From Streptomyces sp. NBC_00102 (GTDB taxonomy: Bacteria; Actinomycetota; Actinomycetes; Streptomycetales; Streptomycetaceae): a DNA stretch of 64,000 nt. The notes under the pieces were generated by a model. The model was not told the origin of the DNA, made no database searches, and worked only from the letters and a program-made list of their open reading frames with translations. The position numbers were made by a program, and so were the translations under genes. How positions within the stretch are numbered: position 1 is the stretch's first letter; each line of letters starts with the position of its first letter. Positions 52,201 through 61,583 of this stretch are shown piece after piece. The stretch covers positions 2,294,001-2,358,000 of the forward strand of contig NZ_JAPEMC010000001.1 of NCBI RefSeq assembly GCF_026343115.1, written 5' to 3'.

Positions 52201-54240
52201 GAGGTGGTCGCCGTTGCCCGCGGGCAGCCGCAGCCCGAAGTCGTAGATCCAGCCGGTGGTGCGGTCCGCGCAGCGCAGTTCGTACGGGCGCTCGTCGACG
52301 ACCTCCACGCCCAGGCGCTGGAGCACCGGGAGGACGGCGGAGAGCGAGACGGGCTCGCCGGTCCGGTAGATCTTGAAGCGGCGCTCGCCGGGCAGCGCGC
52401 CGACCGGCTCGTAGAGGCTGAGCGAGAAGTCCTTCTCGCCCGCCTTGAGCGCTTCGAGGTGGACCAGGTCGGCCACGGCGGCGCGCGGCGAGTGGTCGGC
52501 CTTGTACCCCTCGGGGAAGGAGCGGGCGTAGCGGCTCAGCAGTTCGGCGGCGCGCTCCTCGCCGCACTCGGCGTTCAGGGCCTCCTGGAAGCCGTCCGAC
52601 CAGGAGCGGGCGGCCTCGACGAGACGGGCCTCGATGTGCTCGGTGTCGGCGTCGGTCAGGTGCGGCAGTTCGGTGCCGGGGGCGACCCGGACGACGAAGT
52701 GCAGCCGGGACAGGATCGATTCGGTGTTCCAGGCGGTGAAGTCGACGCTGGTGCCGCCGAGTTCCTCCTTGAGGATGTCGATCAGCCGCAGCCGGACGCC
52801 GGTGGTGTAGCGGTCGCGCGGCAGGTAGACGAGGGCCGAGTAGTAGCGGCCGTACTCGTCCTGGCGCAGGTAGAGCCTGAGCCGGCGGCGTTCCTGGAGG
52901 TAGAGCACCGAGGTGACGATCGAGCGGAGCTGATCGGTCGGCGTCTGGAACATGTCGTCGCGCGGGTAGGTCTCCAGGATCTGGAGCAGGTCGCGGCCGT
53001 CGTGGCTGTTGTCCGAGAAGCCGGCGCCCTCCAGCACCTCGGCGACCTTGCGGCGGACGACCGGGACCCGGCGCACCGACTCGGTGTAGGCGGCGGACGA
53101 GAAGAGGCCGAGGAAGCGGCGCTCGCCGACGACGTTGCCGTCGGCGTCGAACTTCTTCACGCCGACGTAGTCGAGGTAGCTCGGGCGGTGGACCGTGGAG
53201 CGGCTGTTCGCCTTGGTCAGGATGAGCAGCTTGTGCTCGCGGGCCTTGGCGCGGGCGTCGGCGGGAAGCCGGTCGAAGGAGGGGCTGACGGGGTGCGCCT
53301 CGTCCTCGTGGTGCTTGGGGTCGGAGCGCAGGATGCCGAGGCCGGTGCCGGGGACGGCGGCCAGCGAGTCGCCGTTCTTCAGCGAGTACTCGCGGTAGCC
53401 GAGGAAGGTGAAGTGGTCGGCGGCGAGCCAGCGCAGCAGCTCGCCGGCCTCCTCGATCTCCTCGGTGGGGAGGTCGTCGGTGGGCTCGTCCCCCAGACCG
53501 TCCGCGATGCGCAGCGCGGCGGCGCGCATCTTGTCCCAGTCCTCGACGGTCTCCCGCACGTCGGACAGGACGCGCAGCAGGTCGGCGGTGATCTCCTTGA
53601 GGTCCTCGCGGTCCGTCTCGCGGTCGATCTCGACGTGGATCCAGGACTCCACGAGGACGTCGTGGGGGAGTGCCGCCCCGGCGGTGCCGGCGTCCTTGCG
53701 GCCCTTGCCCTGGGGGACCCGGGGGACGCCGGATCCGTCGGTGAGGACCTCCAGCAGCTTGCCGGTGACGTCACGGCGCACCAGGACCTGGGGGTGGATG
53801 ACCAGGTGGATGCCCCGGTTCTGGCGGGACAGCTCGTTGGTGACGGAGTCGACGAGGAACGGCATGTCGTCGGTGACCACCTCGACGACGGAGTGGCTGG
53901 AGGTCCAGCCGTTCTCCTCCACGGTCGGGGTGTGCACCCGGACGTTGGCCGTGCCCTGGGGGCGGTTCTCGGCCAGCCGGTAGTGCGAGGCGGCGGCTCC
54001 GAAGACGTCGACCGGGTCGCGGCCGCTCAGGTCCTCCGGAGCGGTGTGCAAGTAGTAGCGCTGGAGGTAGGAGAGGAGCATGTCCCGGCCGGACCGCTCT
54101 TCCCCGCCCGTGCCGGCCGCGGCGACGCGCACCCGGGGGGTCCCCCCCGGGCCTCCGGCACCACCGCCCGGGCTGTTGTCAGCTACCTCGGCGGCCCGTG
54201 CGAGCAGCTCGGCCTTGGCTTCGTCCAGCTTGGTCTGCAT
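49234..54240 (-). CDS. gdhB: NAD-specific glutamate dehydrogenase, ~180-kDa type
   Basis: A 1,668-residue enzyme (the L_180 class first known from Streptomyces) that deaminates glutamate to 2-oxoglutarate with NAD, mainly catabolic. The N-terminal half has ACT-like regulatory regions. The central GDH core shows [23 protein letters not shown] split around residue ~870, [10 protein letters not shown] with the catalytic Lys, and [14 protein letters not shown] as the NAD fold. A long C-terminal helical domain follows. The ATG at 54240 has AGAGGA just upstream. Length agrees with the family (~1,650). Confidence 0.95.
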   Translation of the reverse strand: [1668 protein letters not shown]

Positions 54241-54713
54241 GTCCTCTGGCTCCTGTCGCGCGCCATTGCGTGACGTAGGTGACAAAAGCAGCACAACGCC
54301 ACGACGCGGGGTATCCGGTCGTAGTCGACGCTATGCCGCGATGAGAGATACCCGGGACCAAATCGGCGATATTCAGCCGTGGGTCGGGGTGACGGCGATC
54401 ACGGACGGCCCGGGTGCGTGGGCACTCCGGGATCGGGCCGGGGGCGTCGGTGCCCCCGAGGCGTATCGCGCTGATCACGGACACAAGGCTATCTCGCCCG
54501 GACAGGTGGCCGTCATGAACCGTATGTGTACAAACGGACACCCTGGACTTGGACACTTCGTACAGGCCCTGGGGTGCGGCCCCCGGCGATGGCGCGCCCC
54601 TCGGTGAAGGCGCGCCCTCTTGGCGAACGCGCCCGGCCGGTGCACGCTGGTCCCGCCGCACGGCCGGGCGCACGCCCGCACCCGTCCGACCCACGAACCC
54701 TGGGGGCCCTGTC
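54241..54713. other. Divergent region between gdhB and the DJ-1/PfpI gene
   Basis: No supported gene. It contains the two promoters, which I could not place with confidence. A direct repeat GTGAC-GTAG-GTGAC (54270-54283) lies ~30 bases before gdhB. AT-richer patches at 54284-54292 and 54520-54535 are the likeliest promoter areas. Confidence 0.4.
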
Positions 54714-55280
54714 ATGGCACCGAAGATCCTGCTCGTCACCGGCGACGCGGCCGAGTCGCTGGAGGTCCTCTACCCGTACCAGCGCCTGCGCGAGGAGGGG
54801 TACGAGGTCGACATCGCGGCCCCCGAACGCAAGACCCTGCGCTTCGTGGTCCACGACTTCGAGCCCGGCTTCGACACGTACACCGAGAAGCCCGGTTACA
54901 CCTGGCCCGCCGACCTGGCGTTCGCCGACGTGGTGCCCGGCGACTACGCCGCCCTGGTGATCCCCGGCGGCCGGGCACCGGAGTACCTCCGCAACAACGC
55001 CGACCTGCGGAGGATCGTCGTCGCCTTCTTCGACGACGCCCGGCCGGTCGCGCAGATCTGCCACGGCCCGCTGATCACCGCCACGACGGGCAGTCTCGAC
55101 GGGCGCGAGGTGACGGCCTATCCGGCGCTGGAGCCGGACATGCGGACGGCGGGGGCGGCCTTCCAGGACGCCGAGGCGGTGGTCGACGGCACCCTGGTCT
55201 CCTCGCGCGCCTGGCCCGACCACTCGGCGTGGATGCGCGAGTTCCTCAAGGTGCTGCGCGCGAAGGCCCCGGTGGCCTGA
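54714..55280 (+). CDS. DJ-1/PfpI family protein
   Basis: 188 residues of the class I glutamine amidotransferase-like fold. The nucleophilic elbow is AQICHGP (Cys ~114) with the preceding VIPGGRAPEYLR, as in PfpI/YhbO proteins (proposed protease, chaperone or glyoxalase/deglycase activity). ATG at 54714 follows a GGGGG stretch. Next to gdhB and divergent; no obvious functional link. Confidence 0.92.
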   Translation: MAPKILLVTGDAAESLEVLYPYQRLREEGYEVDIAAPERKTLRFVVHDFEPGFDTYTEKPGYTWPADLAFADVVPGDYAALVIPGGRAPEYLRNNADLRRIVVAFFDDARPVAQICHGPLITATTGSLDGREVTAYPALEPDMRTAGAAFQDAEAVVDGTLVSSRAWPDHSAWMREFLKVLRAKAPVA

Positions 55281-55349
55281 CCGCCGCCGCCACGGACGGT
55301 TCCCGGCCAGGGGGCCGTCCCCAGGCGTGCGTGCGTGCGTCCGTACGCC

Positions 55350-56024
55350 TCAGACCGTCATCGACTCCGCCAGCGCCACCGCTTCGACCAGGGTGTCCAC
55401 GACCGGTACGCCCGCCGCCTCCAGGCCGGCCCGGTCGTGCGAGCCCCCGGTGAACAGCACCGCCCGCGCGCCGACGTGCGCGGCGGCCACCGCGTCGTCC
55501 ACCGCGTCCCCGATGATCACCGCGTGCTCGGGGGCGACCGTGCCGAGCGCGGCGAAGTGGCGCTCCATGTGGAGCGCCTTGCTGCCGCCGGAGGGCCCGG
55601 TGCGCCCGTCGACGCGCACGAAGTGCGGCTCGATGCCGTACCCGCGCACGGTCGGCAGCAGCTGCTCGTGGCCGTGCATGCTCAGCAGGGACTGGCTGCG
55701 GCCGTCCCTCCGCCAGCCCGCGAGCAGTTCGGAGGCACCGTCGGTCAGGAGGCACTCCACGCGGAGCTCGGCGTAGGCGTCGTGGAAGACGACGTCCATC
55801 CGCTGCCACTCGGCGTCGCTCGGCATCCGGCCCAGCAGCCGCTCGTAGAAGAGCGGGATGGGCACGCAGTACGTCGCGCGGTACTGATCCACCGTGATCG
55901 GCGCGAGCCCCACCTCGGCGAAGGCCGCGTTGGTCGCGCCGACGACCGCGTCGATGTCGTCCAGCAGCGTGCCGTTCCAGTCCCAGACCAGGTGTGGGGT
56001 GCGGTTCTCGTCGTGCTTCGCCAT
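55350..56024 (-). CDS. HAD superfamily hydrolase (phosphoglycolate phosphatase-like)
   Basis: 224 residues. Motif I is DWNGTLLDD, in which the usual second Asp (DxD) is Asn. Motif IV is VIIGDAVDDAVAA, and the Lys of motif III lies in GGSKALHM. The helical cap covers ~25-95. The Asn in motif I may lower phosphatase activity, though the nucleophile Asp is kept. Substrate unknown. ATG at 56024. Confidence 0.88.
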   Translation of the reverse strand: MAKHDENRTPHLVWDWNGTLLDDIDAVVGATNAAFAEVGLAPITVDQYRATYCVPIPLFYERLLGRMPSDAEWQRMDVVFHDAYAELRVECLLTDGASELLAGWRRDGRSQSLLSMHGHEQLLPTVRGYGIEPHFVRVDGRTGPSGGSKALHMERHFAALGTVAPEHAVIIGDAVDDAVAAAHVGARAVLFTGGSHDRAGLEAAGVPVVDTLVEAVALAESMTV

Positions 56025-56147
56025 GGGAAAGACGGTACTCGGCGGGTACGACGACCGGGAAAGCCGACCCTGATCCGGCATTCCTGGTGAGAACGGGCGC
56101 GGGGAAACGGCGCGCGCACCCCTCAAAGCCTCAGCCGAGTCAAAGCC

Positions 56148-56654
56148 TCAGCCGAGCAGCTGCGGGATCTCCTGCACGCCGAACCAGAGCAGCTCGTGGT
56201 CCTCGGCCCCGTCGACGGTGAACCGCGCGTCGTCGTCGCCGTGGTCGGCCGCGCCCAGGGCCGCGGCGGCGGCCGTCACGTCCTTCTCGGCGTCGTCGGA
56301 GTCCACGTGCACGGCCGCGGCCTTGGCGAGCGGCACCGCCGAGGCGAGCCGGACCTCGCCGACCGAGTCGGCGTCCAGGCCCCCGTCGGGGTCGCCGAGA
56401 GCGTCACCGTCCGGTACGTCGAACGCGACCACGACCCGGCGGCGCGGCTCCTCGGGCAGGGCGGCGATCAGCCGGAGCGAGGCGGCGGCGGCCCGGTTGA
56501 GCGCCGCGTACTCCAGCTCCTCGATGTCGTCGGAGACGTACCACTCGCGCAGCCCGGGGGTCACGGCGTAGGCGGTCAGCGGTCCGGGGCCCAACTCGCC
56601 CGCCCCGTGCGCCGCGGCGAGCCCGGAGAGGGTCAGGGGGACGTACACGCGCAT
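56148..56654 (-). CDS. DUF6912 family protein
   Basis: A 168-residue conserved actinobacterial protein starting MRVYVPLTLSGL. It is acidic overall, with no TM or catalytic motif that I recognise; function unknown. It lies 123 bases upstream of the HAD gene on the same strand, so cotranscription is possible. Confidence 0.78.
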   Translation of the reverse strand: MRVYVPLTLSGLAAAHGAGELGPGPLTAYAVTPGLREWYVSDDIEELEYAALNRAAAASLRLIAALPEEPRRRVVVAFDVPDGDALGDPDGGLDADSVGEVRLASAVPLAKAAAVHVDSDDAEKDVTAAAAALGAADHGDDDARFTVDGAEDHELLWFGVQEIPQLLG

Positions 56655-56928
56655 GGCTTGGCCGCTTTCGTAGTCGACAGACGCCCTCAGGATACGTCGG
56701 CCGTCCCCGTTCGAGGCCGGGCGGTCACCCCTTCCCGGCACCGGCCGGGGGCACGGCCGTCCGCCCGCTCCCCGGGCGCCCGGCTGCCCCCCTCACCCGG
56801 ATAGGTGATCCATGCCGCACGCCCCGGACCGCCCCGGCCCCCCTTGCGACCCCGTCGCGACTCCCCGTAGAAGTTCCCCGACGGAACGTTACCGTCCGGG
56901 CACGACCGGGCGGCCTCACACGGGGGCG

Positions 56929-57426
56929 ATGACCATGAGCACGGACCGGACCAGGACCTTACGCGCGGATCGCCGCACCCGTACGGAACAGCGCGGCACC
57001 AACCGTCCGCCGGCCGGCAGGCCCGCCGGCCGCCGCGACCAGCTCCGGCCCGGCACCGTCCCGGCGCAGCGGAACCCGCTCCCGGCGCGGGGCCCGGTGC
57101 GCCCGCACCACTGGTTCGCGGAACGGCTGCTCGCCGTACTCAGCGGGCGCCGCCCGGTCCACTGGATGCTCGGCCACACGGTGGGCGAGGCGTACGACCA
57201 GCTCACCGAACTGGCCCCGGGCGCCCCGCTGCGCGCCGCCTGGGGAAGCAGCCCGGTGCTGCGCGGGTGCTACGGCGCGCAGCCGGCCACCGGTGTGGTC
57301 GAGGCGTTCGCGAGCATCTGGGGCGGCGGCCGGGTGCACGCCATGGCGTTCCGGCTGGAGCAGGGCGCCGATCTGCGCTGGCGCTGCGCCGCGGTGGAGC
57401 TGGGCGGGGAACGCCTGCCCGCCTGA
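56929..57426 (+). CDS. Rv3235 family protein
   Basis: A 165-residue protein of the actinobacterial family found next to secA. The basic, Arg-rich, disordered N-terminus (~1-55) is followed by a compact domain (ERLLAVLSGRRPVHWMLGHT to WRCAAVELG) of unknown function. Start either ATG 56929 or 56935; GGGGG precedes. It is convergent with secA. Confidence 0.85.
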   Translation: MTMSTDRTRTLRADRRTRTEQRGTNRPPAGRPAGRRDQLRPGTVPAQRNPLPARGPVRPHHWFAERLLAVLSGRRPVHWMLGHTVGEAYDQLTELAPGAPLRAAWGSSPVLRGCYGAQPATGVVEAFASIWGGGRVHAMAFRLEQGADLRWRCAAVELGGERLPA

Positions 57427-57468
57427 GCGCGCGGCGCGGGTACCACCCCGCGCACACGCACCGCGGCC

Positions 57469-57524
57469 CGGCGGGTACCAAAACCGGCGTGTACGAAAAC
57501 CGGCGGGTACCAAAAACCGGCGGG
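57469..57524. repeat. 16-17-bp tandem repeats next to the secA terminator
   Basis: Three to four units of CCGGCGGGTACCAAAA (one variant with GTGTACGAAA) lead into the terminator stem, which reuses the CCGGCGGG half. Confidence 0.8.
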
Positions 57525-57560
57525 GCCGGGACCTCCGTGGAGATCCCGGCCCCGCCGGTT
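57511..57560 (-). terminator. secA intrinsic terminator
   Basis: A perfect 17-bp stem (AACCGGCGGGGCCGGGA and complement), then TTTTTGG on the minus strand, 33 bases after the secA stop. Confidence 0.9.
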
Positions 57561-57592
57561 CCGGCCCCGCTCGCCGCCCTGCGGACGCGGGA

Positions 57593-60409
57593 CTACTTCT
57601 TGCGGCGGCGACCGCCACCGCCCGCGCTCTTCTGCGCCTTGCGGCGCTCGGCGCGGGTCAGGCCGTCGCCCTCGGGGGCGTTGTCCGCGAACTCGCCCTC
57701 CACGACGCCGCCTTCGCCGTCCACCGTGGGGGCGGAGAAGTGCAGGCGGTCGGGGCGCTGCGGGGCTTCGAGGCCCTTGGCGCGGATCTCCGGCCGGGCG
57801 GCCGCCGCGACACCGGCGCCCTCCTTGGCGAGCGAGGGCTGCTCGGCCTCGTCCTTGACCGGGACTTCCTCGACCTGCTGCTCGACCTGGACCTCCAGGT
57901 TGAAGAGGTAGCCGACCGACTCCTCCTTGATGCCCTCCATCATGGCGTTGAACATGTCGAACCCTTCGCGCTGGTACTCGACCAGCGGGTCCTTCTGCGC
58001 CATCGCACGGAGGCCGATGCCCTCCTGGAGGTAGTCCATCTCGTAGAGGTGCTCGCGCCACTTGCGGTCGAGGACCGAGAGGACCACGCGACGCTCCAGC
58101 TCACGCATGATCTCCGAGCCGAGCGAGTTCTCGCGCTCCTCGTACTGCGCGTGGATGTCGTCCTTGACGGACTCGGCGATGAAGTCCGCCGTGACGCCCG
58201 CGAGGTCGCCCGCGGCTTCCTCCAGCTCGTCCACGGTGACCTTCACCGGGTAGAGCTGCTTGAAGGCGCCCCACAGCCGGTCGAGGTCCCACTCCTCCGC
58301 GAAGCCCTCGGCGGTCTCCTGGCGGATGTAGTCGTCGATCGTGTCGTCCATGAAGTGACGGATCTGGTCCTGGAGGTCCTCGCCCTCCAGAACGCGACGA
58401 CGCTCGCCGTAGATGACCTCGCGCTGACGGTTGAGCACCTCGTCGTACTTCAGGACGTTCTTACGCGTCTCGAAGTTCTGCTGCTCGACCTGGGACTGGG
58501 CTGAGGCGATCGCGCGGGTGACCATCTTGTTCTCGATCGGCACGTCGTCGGGGACGTTCGCCATCGACATCACGCGCTCGACCATCTGCGCCTTGAACAG
58601 GCGCATCAGGTCGTCGCCGAGCGAGAGGTAGAAGCGGGACTCGCCCGGGTCGCCCTGACGGCCGGAACGGCCGCGCAGCTGGTTGTCGATACGGCGCGAC
58701 TCGTGGCGCTCGGTGCCCAGGACGTACAGCCCGCCGAGGTCCTTGACCTCCTCGAACTCCGCCTTGACGGCCAGCTCGGCCTTCTCCAGCGCGGCGGGCA
58801 GGGCGGCCGCCCACTCCTCGACGTGCTCGACCGGGTCGAGGCCGCGCTGGCGCAGCTCGGCCTCGGCGAGGTCGTCGGGGTTGCCGCCGAGCTTGATGTC
58901 GGTGCCTCGTCCGGCCATGTTGGTCGCGACGGTGACGGCGCCCTTGCGGCCGGCCTGGGCGACGATGGTCGCCTCACGGTCGTGCTGCTTGGCGTTGAGC
59001 ACCTCGTGCTGGACACCGCGCTTGGAGAGCTGCTGCGAGAGGTACTCGGACTTCTCGACCGAGGTGGTGCCGACCAGGATCGGCTGCCCCTTCTCGTGCT
59101 TCTCCGCGATGTCGTCGACGACGGCGGCGAACTTGGCGACCTCGGTGCGGTAGATGAGGTCGGACTGGTCGAGGCGGACCATCGGCCGGTTCGTCGGGAT
59201 CGGCACGACGCCCAGCTTGTAGATCTGGTGGAACTCGGCGGCCTCGGTCATGGCCGTACCGGTCATGCCGGAGAGCTTGCCGTAGAGGCGGAAGAAGTTC
59301 TGCAGGGTGATCGTGGCGAGGGTCTGGTTCTCGTCCTTGATGTCCACCCCTTCCTTCGCCTCGATCGCCTGGTGCATGCCCTCGTTGTAGCGGCGGCCGG
59401 CGAGGATACGGCCGGTGTGCTCGTCGACGATCATGACTTCGCCGTCGATGACGACGTAGTCCTTGTCCTTCTTGAAGAGTTCCTTCGCCTTGATGGCGTT
59501 GTTGAGGTACCCGACGAGAGGCGTGTTGACCGACTCGTAGAGGTTGTCGATCCCGAGCCAGTCCTCGACCTTGGCGACGCCGGACTCGTGGATGGCCACG
59601 GTCCGCTTCTTCTCGTCGACCTCGTAGTCGCCGGTCTCCTCGATGCCCTTGAGCTGGTTGCCCGCCTCGCCCTTGGTGAGCCGGGTGACCAGCTTGGCGA
59701 AGTCGCCGTACCACTTGGTGGCCTGGTCGGCCGGGCCGGAGATGATCAGCGGGGTACGCGCCTCGTCGACGAGGATCGAGTCGACCTCGTCGACCACCGC
59801 GAAGTTGTGGCCGCGCTGCACGAGTTCGTCCCTAGACCACGCCATGTTGTCGCGGAGGTAGTCGAAGCCGAACTCGTTGTTCGTGCCGTACGTGATGTCG
59901 CAGGCGTACTGCTCACGACGCTGCGCCGGGGTCATGTTCGCGACGATGCAGCCGACGGTCAGACCGAGGAACTTGTGGACGCGGCCCATCAGCTCGGAGT
60001 CGCGCTCGGCCAGGTAGTCGTTGACCGTGATCAGGTGGACGCCCTTGCCGGAGATCGCGTTGAGGTACGCGGGCAGGGTGCCGACGAGGGTCTTGCCCTC
60101 ACCGGTCTTCATCTCGGCGACGTACCCGAGGTGCAGGGCGGCGCCGCCCATCATCTGGACGTCGTAGTGGCGCTGTCCGAGGACGCGCTTCGCGGCCTCA
60201 CGGACGGTGGCGAACGCCTCGGGGAGCAGGTCGTCCAGGCTCTCGCCGTCCGCGTACCGTGTCTTGTACTCGTCGGTGAGCGCCCGCAGCTCGGCGTCGG
60301 AGAGGTTGACGAAGTCCTCTTCGATGGAGCTGACCTGGTCCGCGATGCGGTGCAGTTTGCGCAGGATCTTGCCTTCGCCTGCACGCATGAGCTTGTTGAA
60401 GACGGACAC
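57593..60409 (-). CDS. secA: Preprotein translocase ATPase SecA
   Basis: SecA (938 aa) drives secretory proteins through SecYEG. Walker A is MKTGEGKTL (Lys106), the DEAD-like box [15 protein letters not shown] near 210, and [15 protein letters not shown] and [13 protein letters not shown] mark the second motor domain. The tail is acidic then basic ([18 protein letters not shown]) and lacks the Cys-rich SecB-binding motif, as is usual in actinobacteria. GTG at 60409 with AAGGAG upstream gives the canonical [12 protein letters not shown] start. Confidence 0.97.
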   Translation of the reverse strand: MSVFNKLMRAGEGKILRKLHRIADQVSSIEEDFVNLSDAELRALTDEYKTRYADGESLDDLLPEAFATVREAAKRVLGQRHYDVQMMGGAALHLGYVAEMKTGEGKTLVGTLPAYLNAISGKGVHLITVNDYLAERDSELMGRVHKFLGLTVGCIVANMTPAQRREQYACDITYGTNNEFGFDYLRDNMAWSRDELVQRGHNFAVVDEVDSILVDEARTPLIISGPADQATKWYGDFAKLVTRLTKGEAGNQLKGIEETGDYEVDEKKRTVAIHESGVAKVEDWLGIDNLYESVNTPLVGYLNNAIKAKELFKKDKDYVVIDGEVMIVDEHTGRILAGRRYNEGMHQAIEAKEGVDIKDENQTLATITLQNFFRLYGKLSGMTGTAMTEAAEFHQIYKLGVVPIPTNRPMVRLDQSDLIYRTEVAKFAAVVDDIAEKHEKGQPILVGTTSVEKSEYLSQQLSKRGVQHEVLNAKQHDREATIVAQAGRKGAVTVATNMAGRGTDIKLGGNPDDLAEAELRQRGLDPVEHVEEWAAALPAALEKAELAVKAEFEEVKDLGGLYVLGTERHESRRIDNQLRGRSGRQGDPGESRFYLSLGDDLMRLFKAQMVERVMSMANVPDDVPIENKMVTRAIASAQSQVEQQNFETRKNVLKYDEVLNRQREVIYGERRRVLEGEDLQDQIRHFMDDTIDDYIRQETAEGFAEEWDLDRLWGAFKQLYPVKVTVDELEEAAGDLAGVTADFIAESVKDDIHAQYEERENSLGSEIMRELERRVVLSVLDRKWREHLYEMDYLQEGIGLRAMAQKDPLVEYQREGFDMFNAMMEGIKEESVGYLFNLEVQVEQQVEEVPVKDEAEQPSLAKEGAGVAAAARPEIRAKGLEAPQRPDRLHFSAPTVDGEGGVVEGEFADNAPEGDGLTRAERRKAQKSAGGGGRRRKK

Positions 60410-60648
60410 TGAGGCTGGTCTCCTTGCCGGTCGGGCCTGGCACTGGGTCGTTTGACGGACTCTGGCGCGGGCACGGCAGGTGGGCCCCACCGCAACGGCC
60501 ATCGTAAGCGAGGACACCGCCGCGCCGGGAGGGCTGCCCCTGGGTGGACCTCACCGCGCCTTCCAGGACAACGGCCGAAGAGCCTGGAAGGTGCCGGGAA
60601 GCCCGGAAAGTGCTCCCGGCGCGGCTCCGGGGTCACCAGAATGCGCCC

Positions 60649-61356
60649 ATGGAGCCGATCACTCTCACCTCCCGACGTCTGCTGCTCCGTCCCTTCACCC
60701 CCGGGGACACGGACGCGGTGCATCTCGCCTGCCAGGACCCGGAGATCCTCCGCTGGACGGAGATCCCCTCGCCCTACCTGCGCTCCGACGCGGAGCTCTT
60801 CACGGGCACCATCGCCCCGGCGGGCTGGCGGGACGACTCCGGCTACCACTTCGCCCTGGTGGCGCGGCGGGGCGCGCTGGCGGGCGCCCTCGGCCTCGTC
60901 CGCCGGCCGGCCCCCGGGACGTACGAAGTCGGCTTCTGGCTGGCCCGCGAGCACCGCGGACAGGGGTACGGGACGGAGGCGGTGGTCCGCCTGGCGCACT
61001 GGGCGTTCTCGGTGCTGGGGGCGGCCCGGCTGGAGTGGTGGGCCGAGGCGGGCAACGTGGCGTCCCGGGCGGTCGCCCTGCGCGCCGGGTTCCGGCTGGA
61101 GGACACCGCCGGCCACGGGGCCGCAGGCATCACGGGCGCTGGGGAGGGTACGGGCGCCGGGGAGGGTACGGGCGCGGGGGCCGGGGCGCCCCGCGCGCTC
61201 TGGAGCGCCTCCCTCTTCCCTGCCGACCTGGGGCTCTCCGCGTCCGGCCCCGGGCGGATCCCCTCCGGTCTCGGCCTGCGGCTCACCGGGAGCGGGCTGC
61301 CGGGCCCGGGGGGCCATCCGCCGGGTTCCGCCCCGTACCTGCCGTCCCAGGGCTGA
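60649..61356 (+). CDS. GNAT family acetyltransferase with low-complexity tail
   Basis: 235 residues. The GNAT domain covers ~5-150 (LTSRRLLLRPFTPGDTDAVH; acetyl-CoA loop REHRGQGYGTEAV; NVASRAVALRAGFRLE). A Gly/Pro-rich tail includes an 18-bp repeat (GAGEGT, around 61132-61188). It is RimJ/RimL-like; the substrate is unknown. No ribosome site precedes the ATG. It is divergent from secA with a 239-bp gap. Confidence 0.86.
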   Translation: MEPITLTSRRLLLRPFTPGDTDAVHLACQDPEILRWTEIPSPYLRSDAELFTGTIAPAGWRDDSGYHFALVARRGALAGALGLVRRPAPGTYEVGFWLAREHRGQGYGTEAVVRLAHWAFSVLGAARLEWWAEAGNVASRAVALRAGFRLEDTAGHGAAGITGAGEGTGAGEGTGAGAGAPRALWSASLFPADLGLSASGPGRIPSGLGLRLTGSGLPGPGGHPPGSAPYLPSQG

Positions 61357-61415
61357 GGAGACGCGGGGGACCGGGCCCGGGCGGGGCGTTCCGGGCGGCC
61401 CGCGGGAACGGCCAC

Positions 61416-61523
61416 CGGCCGGTCGGGGGCCATGCGGGCGGCCCGCCGGATCGGCCGGTCGGGGGCCTTGCGGGCGTTCCGCGGGATCGGCCGGTCGCGG
61501 GCTTTGCGGGCGTTCCGCCCAGC
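61416..61523. repeat. Three 36-bp intergenic tandem repeats
   Basis: Units built on CGGCCGGTCGGGGGCC followed by TGCGGGCGTTCCGC repeat with a 36-bp period (GGTC at 61421, 61457, 61493), between the GNAT and YcaQ-like genes. They are not in a supported reading frame. Confidence 0.85.
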
Positions 61524-61583
61524 CCCTCGGGCACATGTTCGTCCCCTCGGACGGCTGTCGGCGGTGCCCCTTAAGGTGCCTCC

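Noticed and set aside
49159..54273. A 1,704-codon open frame antisense to gdhB, and similar long antisense frames at 135-2441 and 10526-13237
   Set aside because: They arise from extreme GC3 bias opposite real genes. Their translations are Val/Gly/Arg/Ala-rich without any domain, and the sense genes are unambiguous.
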